64,000 nt of DNA from Cyathus striatus. Lineage: Eukaryota; Basidiomycota; Agaricomycetes; Agaricales; Nidulariaceae. The translations under genes and the position numbers were made by a program. The notes under the pieces are model-generated. The model searched no databases. It was not told where the DNA came from and saw only the letters and a program-made list of their open reading frames with translations. Every line of letters starts with the position of its first letter. The stretch's first letter is position 1. This document shows, piece after piece, positions 34,751 to 45,741 of this stretch. The DNA is taken from assembly GCA_025738555.1 (NCBI GenBank), contig JAOVFP010000009.1:310001-374000 (forward strand), given 5' to 3'.

Positions 34751-36146
34751 TTAATCAATTCTGAAGCCATGCCAGGAATGTTTCAAAATCGGAATACTAT
34801 TAATCTTCACCAGGTTTATATCTTGATTAATTGTTTCAGTAGGTACAGGAGTTGAGAGGGTGGCGTTAGTAGGGATACTATTTTTTTTGGCACGAGAAGG
34901 CAGAGGACACATAGGTCGCAATAAAGGGGTTGTTATAGAGGCAGGAGTGAAGGGGAGCTGAGCACTATGGATCGGTGAAGGAGAAAAAAGTTCCGAAGGA
35001 GTGGTGGGGGAGTGGGAGGAAGCTGAGAGATTTGTTTTCTTGCGCGAACGGGAAGTGGACGAATTGGTCGTTGAAGAGTGGTAGCATTGGGAGTGGGAGG
35101 AACCCAAGGAATGATATCCCACTGTATTGTGTGAGCCTCCGGAGAGTGAACTGGGTATTCCAAATTAACAGCATCCATATTGGAAGTAGAGACGTACTCA
35201 CTTTGTGTATCCACGGGAAGGGGGCGGACAGGTGGCCAGTGGGTAAAGACAGAAGCATGGTATGGGGGGGTTTCGTGGTCAGCGAACCATCGGGGGGTGG
35301 TCTTTGGTAGTGGAGCAAACTTTAGGCCAGAAAATGAAGGCATAGTGGTGGTGTCTAATGCTGTTGCAATTTATATTATCAGTGGGGTAGCGTTCAAAAA
35401 GGGCTGAAGTGCATTACAGTTGCTGTTGTATGTATATTTCTTGGCGGGGGCATTAAGGGAAGAACGAAGTAGTGAACATTCTTTTTTCTGACTCCTCTGT
35501 TCGTATTTGGACGCAAGTGCAATAAAATCAATTAAAGGTGTGGTAGGCTTTCCCTGTTTTGGTGTAGTCACTCGACCTTCTACAGATTCCAACATCAGTA
35601 GAATGTTCTTGAAGAATGAAAATATGTTACCTTTGGTTGGAGAGGTGTGCTGAGGAACTGGCGGAACAACCGGAGTGAGGGAATGCGATAAAGTTTCATG
35701 ATTGCCTGTAAATCATCATGTCGATGAAACGATTTTTGATAATGGGGGAGATACTTACTATTTAAAGGAAACCCAGGTTCAGGCTCAGTTGGAAGCCATG
35801 ACAAGAAATCTGAAGCGCATTTAATGGGGTCGTCAGAAGGATGCGCATACTGAGCCAGCTCTGCCAGCAGAGTATCGAAGGACTCCTTGGAAGAGGCATG
35901 AGCAATGACAAGTAGGGGTAGCATATGACCTACCCTATTCTCAGAGATCTGCCACTCTGGATGGCCACGAATCGTGCCAAGATGTGCCTGCAAATCAGGG
36001 TGTAAGTTCACATCCAGGAAATTTGGAACGATACACCATGTAGAAGGATTGGAAATTGCTGGAATATCGTCACAAAGCATCGACATCATCATCTCCTCGT
36101 TGATACAAGCATTCATACTACAAGAAAATGTGGTAATTTGGGCCAT
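34751..36146 (-). CDS. Hypothetical Pro/Ser/Thr-rich protein, multi-exon
   Basis: Family not recognised. The first exon (start 36146, MAQITTFSCSMNACINEEMM) encodes a globular-looking region with several Cys, His and Trp (WLPTEPEPGFPLNS). Introns with GTAAGT (about 35756), GTAACA (about 35631) and GTGAGT (about 35207) donors join later exons that are rich in Pro, Ser and Thr (PLPKTTPRWFADHETPPY; SHSPTTPSELFSPSP). The last exon ends HSWHGFRID at 34751. Frames agree across the joins I traced. The gene lies between two diverged direct repeats, so it may be part of a mobile or lineage-specific element; no transposase motif is visible. Exon structure is tentative. Confidence 0.45.
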
Positions 36147-37245
36147 TGGGGGACTGTGGTTGGATTGTAGGTTAAAGATTTTATAGAACAGGTGTTGAAC
36201 AGGTGTGTAGTTTTAGCACGATAAGCAATACGTATGGTAGGTGATAGCTGGGAAGCAAGACCTGAAGAGGCCGCGTCATTCTCTGAGCAGGATTATATAG
36301 ATTGATTTGAATCGAATTAAATGTTAAATTGAATGAATGGGATTCCGTGACTCGTCGCTCAGAACGTTGAAGTAACAAAGTATTCAATACTATTATTAGA
36401 AATTAAATTTATTAATAGAATATCAATTATGGCAGCACGCGATAGCGTCATCATGTGTGCATTCCCACGATTCCTCACCTAGAACCAACGACTTCTTCAG
36501 CTGTAACTTACTATTTACTGTTGATTTACTATCTAGGCTCAAACTTGTATTTCTGTTTGGTGTTTGGGAACTTCCTGGCACACCATTTGCAAGAATCCCA
36601 CAGAAAATACGCTCTTGGAAGCCCTCAAGATCTGTCCTCGATATTGGTGTCACAGATTCTGGAATTCAGATGGAATATTCAATATCGTAGAGTTGTCATC
36701 TCTGCAAATTACATCCTCGTATAAAATTTAAAATTTAAAGTGTTGATCAGTATTTTGATTATTTACTTTCAAGAAATATGACACTCACCGGGGGGAATTT
36801 CCCCCCGACCAATGCGGTGATGGGAGACTTGAAGAGGAGGATGCCATGCGTGATGCTAGGCTTTGATATGCGACGATGCATTGGTGAAAGGCGAATGAAA
36901 CATTGGAACCCTTAACTGGTGGTGCTTGGAGAACCTGCAAGGAAGGATGCCACGATCCAGAGGAGCCTAATAACCACGGTCCACGACCTCTCGCATTGGC
37001 ATTGGTCAGTACGATCGTACACGGCGATAGGCAGGATACTCACCGGGGGTGACCCCCCATGGGCTGCACTGAGGAATTTTTAGTGTCTTGAGGAAAGCGA
37101 GATATTGGGTTATAACATATCGGTGATACTACGAAAACCTGTAATGGCGAAGAAAAAACATCAATGCGTAAGGTGTGTCTCGCCCTGTCGGCATCTGTAG
37201 CAACCTCATTGAAACTGGAACTGTTAGCAATAACATGAGAAGCAG
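36147..37245. other. Intergenic with repeat copy B
   Basis: AT-rich spacer without supported genes. Its right third includes copy B of the diverged repeat (36995-37185), and CACTCACCGGGGGG near 36782 resembles the CTCACCGGGGG block of that copy, suggesting a third partial copy. Confidence 0.5.
36995..37185. repeat. Diverged direct repeat, copy B
   Basis: Counterpart of 34398-34600. It contains the palindromic core CCGGGGGTGACCCCCC near 37043 and the conserved block AACCTGTAATGGCGAAG. Orientation relative to the upstream minus-strand gene end is the same as for copy A. Confidence 0.65.
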
Positions 37246-38205
37246 TTAAATTCTCATCGACTCCATCCGCTTAGCATCGCCTTTGATCACCCATTTCGCC
37301 AGTTTCTTTTGGTCAAACCAATCCAAAAACCATTGAGGAAATTCGCAAGGTGCAAGAATCGCTTCAGGATCAAAGTCATCCTCGTCTATCCCCGTCGTAC
37401 ACTGCTCCTTTTTCGGACCCCCCTCGTCTTTAATTATATCATTCTCAAGCTTTTCCACCTCAACTTCACTCTCGCGAATCATTGACACTTCGCGCTCATC
37501 ATCGTCGAAGCCAAGTACAACACCATTATCTGAGGCAACGCTCTCATCACTCCTGTAGTCTGTTTCCTCTCTCTCATCACCACCAAAGTCAACCATCTCA
37601 CTATCAATCAAGAACCGAATTCTCTTGTCCGAAACAGTCTGACTCTGGCAACTCTCGCTGCTGCTCGTAGAAACACCACTAGAAATTGAGAAAACACTCT
37701 TGCCATCGCTCTCGTACCCTGCGCTAAACCGATCCCACCCAGTCTCATCTACATCCTCATAAAAGCTGGCGGCATCTTCTCTATCTATATAAGACCATCG
37801 CCGTTCTATCTCATAAAACGGACGCTGCTTTCTAAGAACGCGACGACTCCGTAAACATCTAGCACCGTTCAACACCGCTGGATCGCACTCGTCTACTTCA
37901 CTCACATCGACATCCACCCAATCGTCTTCCGATCGAGGGAAGGGGCGTCGGTTCTCAAGAACACGACCGCCAGACTGGGCCGAATATTGACCATCGTTCT
38001 GCACTACGCCATCGCACATATCCCAATCCTCTTCGACATTAGGATCCAGTTTGGAAGCTACCCAATTTGCATACATTCGTGAAAAGGGGCCGTTCCTGTT
38101 ACGAGCAAGGCGGGGCTTCTGCTTCTCGGTACGTCGCCGGGAGAGCAGCAGGACTGCGGAAGAAACCCTGTTAGCAACACGAGCAGTCAATCGGGAAGCT
38201 GACAT
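37246..38205 (-). CDS. Hypothetical acidic protein, single exon
   Basis: An uninterrupted frame of 319 residues from the ATG at 38205 (MSASRLTARVANRVSSAV). An ATG at 38373 would add 56 residues of low-complexity Thr/Tyr sequence and is less likely. The N-terminus is basic, with a short hydrophobic segment (SSAVLLLSRRRTEKQK); the middle and C-terminal parts are strongly acidic (VDVDVSEVDECDP, GFDDDEREV). The end, QWFLDWFDQKKLAKWV, is Trp-rich and helical. No domain is recognised. The long frame, plausible start and distinct composition support a gene. It may be restricted to close relatives. Confidence 0.55.
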   Translation of the reverse strand: MSASRLTARVANRVSSAVLLLSRRRTEKQKPRLARNRNGPFSRMYANWVASKLDPNVEEDWDMCDGVVQNDGQYSAQSGGRVLENRRPFPRSEDDWVDVDVSEVDECDPAVLNGARCLRSRRVLRKQRPFYEIERRWSYIDREDAASFYEDVDETGWDRFSAGYESDGKSVFSISSGVSTSSSESCQSQTVSDKRIRFLIDSEMVDFGGDEREETDYRSDESVASDNGVVLGFDDDEREVSMIRESEVEVEKLENDIIKDEGGPKKEQCTTGIDEDDFDPEAILAPCEFPQWFLDWFDQKKLAKWVIKGDAKRMESMRI

Positions 38206-39738
38206 GTTTGTTTGTGATCTGGTTTGGGTGTAGTAGCTGTAGTAGTGGTGTGTGGTTGTAGTAGGGGTTTGTGGTTGTAATAGCAGGTAGGGTGTAGTAG
38301 ATGATGATGGTAAGATGAAGAAAGAGATACAAATATTAAGCAGAATATATAAAGTAAATTGATCAAGCTCCACAATTGTATATTGAATCCTTGGTCTAGA
38401 TTTCTCTCGTGAATTCCAATTGTCTCACTGACTCGTTGCGACTGAATTGCAACATAAACCTACAGCACGGGAAGATTAACACGCCCAAAGCCTCCGCAAC
38501 GAGGAGACTTCCTGCTGAAACAACCTGAAACAAGAAGTGTACGTTCCTATTCCAAAGATCAAGAAACAAATCCGTACGCGTCCTATCAAAGACTGAATTA
38601 CGGTTCTGCTCTTGAGTATCGCGCCCAGTCTATTCCTATTCTACAGACTAAGAACGATCCAAGCACCACGAAAGCAAAGCCGACAGGGTAAGCGACAACC
38701 ACAAATCCGAAAAACTGCTAGAGGGTCCTTTCCAGCCAACACCCAAGTTTTATTCACGGTCCTATTACCGGCTTCTTGTCTTGGTGCCAATCTTTAACAA
38801 TGACCGAACTCTTCTAAATATCAGTCAAAGTTACTCGTCGTTATGTCTGGCCTTCATTTCGTGCCGCACGAATGCACTCTCAGCATCTGGACAGTGTCGC
38901 TGGTCCCATGTATCTGAAATTTTTTAAGTCTTGTTCACATCTCGTCTGACCAAGCAAACTCGCTGATCCTGTGTTTCGTCGTTCTTCTCGCATCCTGGCT
39001 CTACAGCTTTAAGCAGGCGATCTGAGGCTCTTCGGCGAAATCCAACCGAGTACCCTCTTGTTCGACCTCAACAGTATCATTTAAGCACCCTGTCGTCTTT
39101 CCCCTTCCCTTCCTCGCTCGCACGTATCATTGTCTAGTCTCGTAAGAGTCGAAATCGCGGACAATCCACCGTTCCTCCCGAAACCGAGCATCACTGGAGA
39201 AGAACTCTCCGGCTGATTTAGGGACATGAGACCATGGAGCGATTTCGTTTCACCTGCGTACGACTGTCGGGCAGAGTTCTAGTCATAAACTTAGATTCAA
39301 TGACATCGTTCATCCCGCCGATCCAATCGATAACATTGAAAGATGAGAGAATTGAGAGAGTGATTTGAGATGAGGCGAGGCATGCCGCACGCGACACTGG
39401 GGATGGAAGAAGATCCAAAGGGGCATAAAAGTTGGGCCTACATAAGTCTTTGACTCGCGCGCTTCAGGTTCTACTACGGTGTATATTATGCCATTTATTT
39501 CTATACGACTTCTATTCTCTATTGGCTATGGTGGAAGGGCACGAGTGAAGGTGGAAGAATGTGGGTAAGAGTGGAAGGGTGTGGGTGAGAGTGTGCACGC
39601 AGTGCGCACCTCCCAACTTGGTTTGATCTTTTCCTGCTGGAGGGGGCTGAGGCGCACACCGACTCCCGCCTGCTAGGCTTGACGCGACGAGTGAGTCTCG
39701 GGCCCCGACTGCTAGGAAAGACTGATCTTACCTATTTG
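38206..39738. other. Intergenic, G-rich short repeats near right edge
   Basis: No supported gene. The stretch 39533-39595 is built of imperfect GTGGAAGGGTGTGGGTGAGA-type repeats, and the retroelement's coding part begins soon after. The left edge of the retroelement probably lies in 39600-39740, but I could not fix it. Confidence 0.45.
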
Positions 39739-40930
39739 CTAGCTGCCATTGCCGTTTTGTGTTTCATAGGTGGTGTAGCGGACGAAATTGGTGTGTATGT
39801 CTGGCGTTGCTTGGATGTATGGGGCAACTACCTGTGCATGTCGTCGCAGGTAGATTTGGAAAGAGTCCCCTGTCCATCTGCCTTTGGTCTTCATGACATC
39901 GAATGGCATGCCTCGCAGCAAGTATTCTAAAGTGGACCCGATGCGGATACCGTGACCTTGGATGGGCTGGAGGCCTGCTACTCTTACCGCTTCTCCTATG
40001 CGACTGGTGAAGGCTCTTTTGGACAATGGCCTGTACTTGCCATTTGTGTCTCTGTATGCGAAGAGGTGTCCATCCGCTGGGGGTTTGTTGATGGCCAAGT
40101 GGTGTGCCATGGCTGCCTCTGGGTCTGAAGGTCCGTTTTGTTGTGCCCAGAATACGTCTTCTCCATTCGGTGCTACCTTTGTTCTAGGTATCCGAAGGTT
40201 GGTGACGCGGTTTCCATTGCGATCTTGGGTCTGTGTTAGGTGTCTGGGAGTGATGTGTCTGCGAGGATCGAACTTGTCGTTTGCCCGGTCTACGGTGAAT
40301 TCTCCGAGTCGGGCTGTTGCGTAGAAACATGTTGTTAAGCATGCATATGTAGCTGCGTCCCGTGGCACGTCAAGGTTCAGCCCATCTTTTATTGCTGCTA
40401 TGTATCCTGGTGTGTATGGTTCTCGTTTTCCTTTCTTTGACGTTTCTGGGGTTAACTTGTCTGCTGCTGTTAGTAGGCTATCGACCTCTCCTTGGTTTAT
40501 TTCCCATGTGATGCGGTGTAGCAAGTGCCATGCTCGTATCCCTTGGATGTAGTTGCGTATTGTTTTTCCTGAATACACATGCGCCAGTTGCGCTATAAAT
40601 ATAGCGAGTATATCTTGGCTGATTGGAGCCCTTTCGTTCTCTGCCATGTTCCGTTTGTCGCAGAAAACGTGATATGATAACAGGCCGCTTGCGTATGTGG
40701 TAAGTGTGCTTTCTTCCCAGGCGAATTCCATTACTGCTACCACTCGCTCTCTGTCTTCTCTAGTAACTCCTCGTGAATTTGTTGTGATTGCTTGTATGGG
40801 CCTCCAAGTTACCAGTCTATCTTTGGCGGCGCATTGTGGACGAAGGCTTGATGGGTTTGGGGTGAGTTGTGGTGGATATGGCGCCAATCTGTCTCTGTTT
40901 GATGTTCGAGAGCGTCTGGCTGGGAGCTGA
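39739..40930 (-). CDS. Tyrosine recombinase of DIRS-like element
   Basis: The reading frame contains an N-terminal SAM-like core-binding region (SGLLSYHVFCDKRNMAEN, IRNYIQGIRAWHLLHRITW) and a catalytic domain. Catalytic residues are visible: Arg in TARLGEFTV (near 40310), the H-x-x-R box in GHGIRIGSTLEYLL (near 39945), and the nucleophile Tyr in GDSFQIYLRRH (near 39850). Such recombinases insert circular cDNA and replace the integrase of LTR elements. The open frame runs far upstream (to 43275) but is only an overlapping frame beyond about 40930. The domain itself is intact. It overlaps slightly in position with the end of the RT-RNaseH frame. Confidence 0.88.
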
Positions 40931-40969
40931 GCTCCTGGTCTCTGTTTTCCTTGACTGGCTGTTGTATTT

Positions 40970-42960
40970 CTATATGTTGTGTTTGACTGCCCATAGTTCT
41001 TCGTGCCGTCTTTCTTGGTGTTTATCGTGTTGTCTGTTGTGGTTGTTTCGTTTTCCTGGTTTTTGTAATGAGTTAACTCTGGGCCAATCCTTTGTGGCTG
41101 GGTCGTCAAAGTTGAACACGAATGGCCGTAAAGCATCTGGAATGATGATTTTGGGTAGGAGGTCTGCTGGTGCTGGGTAGATGCCTCGTGATGGGTTGTC
41201 TGCTGGATTGTTTTTGCTTTGTACATATCTTGTGTGTACCGTTGTGCTGTGTTCTTCACAAAGGTCATGTATTCTTCGGAATACTTCATTTGCCTTCCAG
41301 TTTCTGCTCCTTCCTGCCCACCATCCTTCCACCACTCCCGTGTTGTCGCCATAAACTCTGATGTGTTTTCTGCTGCTTTTGATGAGCTTCTCGTGTATGA
41401 TTGTATTGATGAGGAACTCAAAGCCCACTGCTTCGGCCCATCCAATATCTCGCCCATCCGTTTGCCATTTTGGCTGTAGCCTCCATGCTCTCCACTTCTG
41501 TCCAATTGTGATGCCGATACCGAAACCTGAGCTTGCATCTGAGTATGCACTGATGTCTTCCATTGGGGTTGGTGCTGGGATTTCTCGTGACAAGGTTGGT
41601 CCCCTGAGCTGTCTCTCCCACCAAACAAGATCTTCGTCTGTGTGTTTCGGTGGAAAGTGTGGAGTGAAAGGACTGTTGTGGTATGTTCCCAACATGGCTT
41701 CGAGTTTTGTAAGGTATGCTCGTCCTTTCGGAATAATGAGGGTAACATGTAGTAATTTTCCATATAGTTTTCGTACCTCTTTAAGAGTGTGTCGCTGTCT
41801 TGTTCTCCACTCTGTAATTGTCTGCAAGTACTTGTTGCGTTTAGCTTCCAATAGAGATACAGTTTTGCACTCCAGATCCCAACTAAAGCCAAGAAACGGT
41901 ACCACTGACTGGAATAGAATTGTTTTGGTACTTTCCCAGACTGTTCCCAGTTGTTCCGACAGCTCGTCAATGTCTGCATCGCTGTAACAGTATGGTTCTT
42001 CCTGTAAACTAGCCCCTCTTTTCTCCTGTGCCAGGTCTTTGAACTCAGCTCGCATATCTTCGTCATATTCTTCTGGTCGTCCATCTGGCATCTCTTTTCC
42101 TCTGTACCATATCCGACAATGCTCATGGATTTGGCTTCCATTCTCCTCAATCTCTGTTTTCCATTGCCTTCGCTGTTCATTGTATTTCTCAAGGTGTTCT
42201 CGTAATATTCATATGAAAATGTGGTCATCCACCCATCTCGATGCTGGGCCGATCCCACTGTATCGGATGATTTCAAGCCCGGCGTCTGCTGTCTCACCAT
42301 ATGCTCCTCCAGCAGAGGTAATTCCGAAATTATTGCTGGTGTTGATTGCATAGTTATCGTCCCCTTTAAGCTTGACCACAAGTCCAGGCCATTGGCTAGG
42401 GTGTGCAGGTATGGTTCTGTAGGCTTCGGCCACATCCCTGATTGACGCTTGTGACCCAGGTGGAAGCCTTGACACCAGTAGACATATTGTTGAGAAGGTT
42501 CCCCATGTGCAGGGGAAGTCCTCTGCTTTAATGTGCGAGTTAATAGACTCCACTCCGTTGACTGGCTTGTATGGGAATGAGAAATTGTGTATTGCGCGAT
42601 ACCGCCCAGCTGGACCTGTCTTTGGGATGAGTGATATGGGGGATGATTGGAAAGGCCCGATAAGCTCTTCTGTTTGGTGCTGTGAGAGCGGTCCCAGGTA
42701 TCTTCCACTTCTAAACTCCTTTTCGACAATATCCATGTATGCCGCATCATATTGATTGATTGATTCGTGATTTGATGGTGTGAATGTTTTGGCAATAGCA
42801 GGAATGCCAAACTGAAAGCCGTGATGTAAGCCTTCAACCACCCTATTATACCTTTCTTCCAATCCACATGCTCGTAATTTCTCCCCCCATTCCTTGCCCT
42901 TGTATGGTGTAAGTGGCTTACAGCTTCTCTGCGCGAGGACATTTCTGAGCACCATGGTCG
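40970..42960 (-). pseudogene. RT-RNaseH of DIRS-like element, in-frame TGA
   Basis: The RT part shows FQSSPISLIPKTGPAGRYR, SIRDVAEAYRTIPAHPSQWP and SRWVDDHIFI, where the VDD box is the catalytic RT motif. A TGA at 42209-42211 follows two codons after this box; the same frame then continues without interruption through the RT connection (FLGFSWDLECKTVSL) into RNase H (AYSDASSGFGIG, YGDNTGVVEGWW, NPADNPSRG), ending at 40970. A C-to-T change in a CGA Arg codon would produce this stop. I call it a pseudogene because of that stop; read-through cannot be excluded. The frame start overlaps the gag zinc knuckle in another frame. Confidence 0.8.
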
Positions 42961-45232
42961 GTGTTCCCGCATCCTGAGCAACAGTGTCTCTCTGGGTGGG
43001 TCGAGTCGTAACATCCTGCTGGCACTTGCCACTGGAAACATATGCTGTCGCCATTGGGTTTGGTGAGCTTTCTGTTTTCTCCTCGTATTGCCCACGCTTT
43101 GGTGAAACCATCCCATAGCTGTCGCTTGTCGCATTTGGAGAATTCGTGTTTGCGGCGTCCCAGGCATACGGCGCAAGCAGTGACGTTCTGTGGTTTCGCT
43201 GCGCCTTTCTGAAAAAACTTGTTGCTGATTCTGGGTGTTCCGTTGTTGGGGGGGGGTGACTCGCTCCGTTGCCATTGATTATGCCGGCCTGATGCTGTTC
43301 TCGCTCTTTTTGGAGATCATGAATGTGAGCGGTCATATTTCCTCTTTCGCGGTGTTTCCAGAAGCATCTGTGATGCTTGTATCACCATTGCATTCAGCTG
43401 TGTTGTTTATTGGGTGGTGAGCAGGTGTAGGTTGATGGGGCCGGCATGGCAAGATGTGGTGTATGGCAATGGCAATGGCAATGGCATATGGCATATGGCG
43501 TAATTGAGTGGCATGGGGTATTGGCCGATATTTGCGAGTAGGGGGTGAAGATTTGAGCTCACTGGTTAGCATTGCCTTTCCTTCATAGTTTGGGGTAGTA
43601 CTGACCTCTTTCGCCTTATCCGCTCCATTCTGTATCACAATGTCTTGTCGAATCTGTTGTAGCAGATTGTTGTTGACTATGCCCAGGTTCATACCTCGTC
43701 CTAATTCCATTCTGTCATGCCACTCTCTTCTCACTATGGCTTGATATTTTACTATTGTCTCGTCGCCGTATTCTTGTTCTCTTATGGGGTGTGCATCTAG
43801 GATGCCGAAAAAGTCTGCAAATGCCTGTATTATGTGATTCGGCCATAATGGTGCTCCTAATTCCACCATATGCCTCATCATGGCATGCCGTGCCTTGTTT
43901 ACTTCACTCCATAATAGCTCTGTGTCCTGACGGATGTTCTTGAGAGGATTCATCACTGATAGTGGTTGGAGTGCAATTGTCCCGTTTGCATTTGCTGTGA
44001 AACCTAGAGTGTCTGCTGGGCTTGTTGACTTCTCGTTTTTTGCTAGGCTACATCCACGTGGGGTGAAATAGTCCATTTCGACATATGCTCTGTCCTTTAG
44101 TCTGGTTATGGCATATTGGGCTGGTCTATTCAAGGGCATGGTTTCTATTCCTATATTTGCATCGAAAATGAATGGCTTCGCTTTTTTTGGCCTGGCTTCC
44201 CCTTCTTCATCATCTGGTCTTTGCCTCTGTTCCCGTTCTCTTTGAGGGGTTGGTTCTCTGCTAACCCCCCTTTGCCTACCCCTATTTTCCTGTTGCTCGT
44301 CGGTGTTATTGTCAGGCTGTTGGGCCTGTGGTTCCTCTTCTGGTTGTTGGTGCCTGTCATATCCCGTATCGCCTACCTCCGGACTCCTATGCTTTACTCC
44401 GCCTTTTCCTTTGCTTACTCCGAACCTTGCTTACGCTCTTAGTATTACATACTGATTACTGTACATAGATTACTCTTGTTTCCTTTCTTCCGTTCTACTG
44501 AGCTATCCCCTCAGTAATGTAGTATACATCTCATAGTGAGTCACTTATCATTCTTAAGTGCGCCACTATCTGTTTTACTTTACACCGCCATACGCGCTCA
44601 CTTCTCCGACGCGTTTTATTATGTTTAATTAGTTATAGTCTTCATTCTACGTACGCCTACCCTGACCGTACTTCTCCGCTGGCCTTGGCCAGCGGCCTTT
44701 ACTTACTCCGAGTCTCTAGTATTTAAGTAGTACTCGATTTGTACTTAGACTTTAGTTTCGTATTGAACTACGTCCTCACCCTTTCGTCTGACTTGAGTTA
44801 CAACTCTCATCTTCCGTCTCTCGTCTTCTCCGAAGGGCTTGCCCTTACTCCGAAATCCAGGACCGGGAATCCCAGGGGCGCAGCACATAAGCTGAAGCCG
44901 AAGTCCTACCCCCTGAGTTATCGTTCTCCGCTTTCGTCTTACACTCACCCCTCGTTTCTCTGCAGTCACCCTCTCGTACTCCGCCGCCAAGTCAGGCTAG
45001 GGGCACGGTCGTGACAGTGCCGCCTCTCCTCGTTTTCTGCCTGTACCTGTGCCTCCCATGCTGCCATCTTTTTCCGATGGGTTGCATGCCATGTCGTTAC
45101 CAGTTTCTCTATTGCTTCCTCATCTGTCATTTGTTCATTACCTCCCCTGGCCATGTTATGCATGTCTTCAAAGATATCTCCGCTGAAGTCTGGGCATGTT
45201 TCACCTGCTGGGTCTGTCTCTATTCTTTGCAT
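42918..45232 (-). pseudogene. Gag-like region with CCHC knuckle, frame-broken
   Basis: The N-terminal piece (44966-45232) has a helical WHATHRKKMAAWEAQVQAENE-like segment. The central piece (about 44440 to 43333) reads from a charged linker (REPTPQREREQRQRPDDEE) into KPFIFDANIGIETMPLNRPAQ and then a helical capsid-like part, ending with TGA in an ATGA overlap at 43333-43336. Beyond it the frame shifts again near a C9 run (43248-43256) into the segment CAVCLGRRKHEFSKC and a CX2CX4HX4C knuckle (CSGCGNTDHGAQKC, about 42948-42990), stopping at 42918. The pieces between 44440 and 44966 do not read through. This suggests a single ancestral gag broken by indels. Confidence 0.65.
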
Positions 45233-45342
45233 TGTAGTTGGTGTTTTAGTTTAATTAGTATGTTTGCAAGGTTTATTATGGTACGAATGAAAAAATTCGG
45301 TGAAACTTCAGCGCGCGTGCGGGGATGGTCTTTCTGGTGGTA

Positions 45343-45388
45343 GCAGGAAGGTGGTACGAGAAGAGTTGGTCACGTGTCACCTTCCTGC
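45343..45388. repeat. Perfect 11-bp inverted repeat near retroelement end
   Basis: GCAGGAAGGTG at 45343-45353 and its reverse complement at 45378-45388, 24-nt loop. It could be part of the element's terminal structure or a terminator-like hairpin. Confidence 0.6.
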
Positions 45389-45741
45389 CGGAGTCGAAGA
45401 CTAGGCTCTCTCACTCGGTTCTCCTCAGGCGAGACCGGACAACTATGTCCTTGCACAAGTCGAAGCAAGAGTACGTTTCTTTCTCTGGCATATGAACATT
45501 GTGTGTTGTACTCGGTTCAAGTTGGAGGAGGTGAGGAATCTTTTGGGAAGTACTAAGTCACGGACAATCAACGATTGAATATTGAAATATTGAAGTCTGA
45601 CAGTGACTCTCCGGGCCGAAACGTTTTCCGTGATGGCTCTCATGCTTGATATCGACTTCATCGGTCAGCACAATGCGGGCGCTCTACTCAGTTTAACGAA
45701 CTTATCTCTTACATACCTGACTACATTTTGTCTTTAATAAC

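Larger units (their letters stand above)
39739..45232 (-). mobile_element. DIRS-like tyrosine-recombinase retrotransposon, decayed
   Basis: Minus-strand order gag, RT-RNaseH, tyrosine recombinase is the DIRS-type layout; no DDE integrase is seen. The element spans at least the coding part given. Termini are not resolved: a hairpin (arms 45343-45353 and 45378-45388, GCAGGAAGGTG) lies beyond the gag end and may belong to it. The copy carries an in-frame stop in RT and frame changes in gag, so it is probably not autonomous. Confidence 0.85.

Noticed and set aside
38206..38373. N-terminal extension of the acidic protein from the ATG at 38373
   Set aside because: The extension is low-complexity Thr/Tyr/Pro sequence that looks like 5' untranslated DNA; the ATG at 38205 begins an ordinary protein.
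40931..43275. Very long minus-strand frame continuing upstream from the tyrosine recombinase
   Set aside because: The amino-acid composition is unlike any protein family, and the RT-RNaseH and CCHC motifs lie in other frames over the same DNA.
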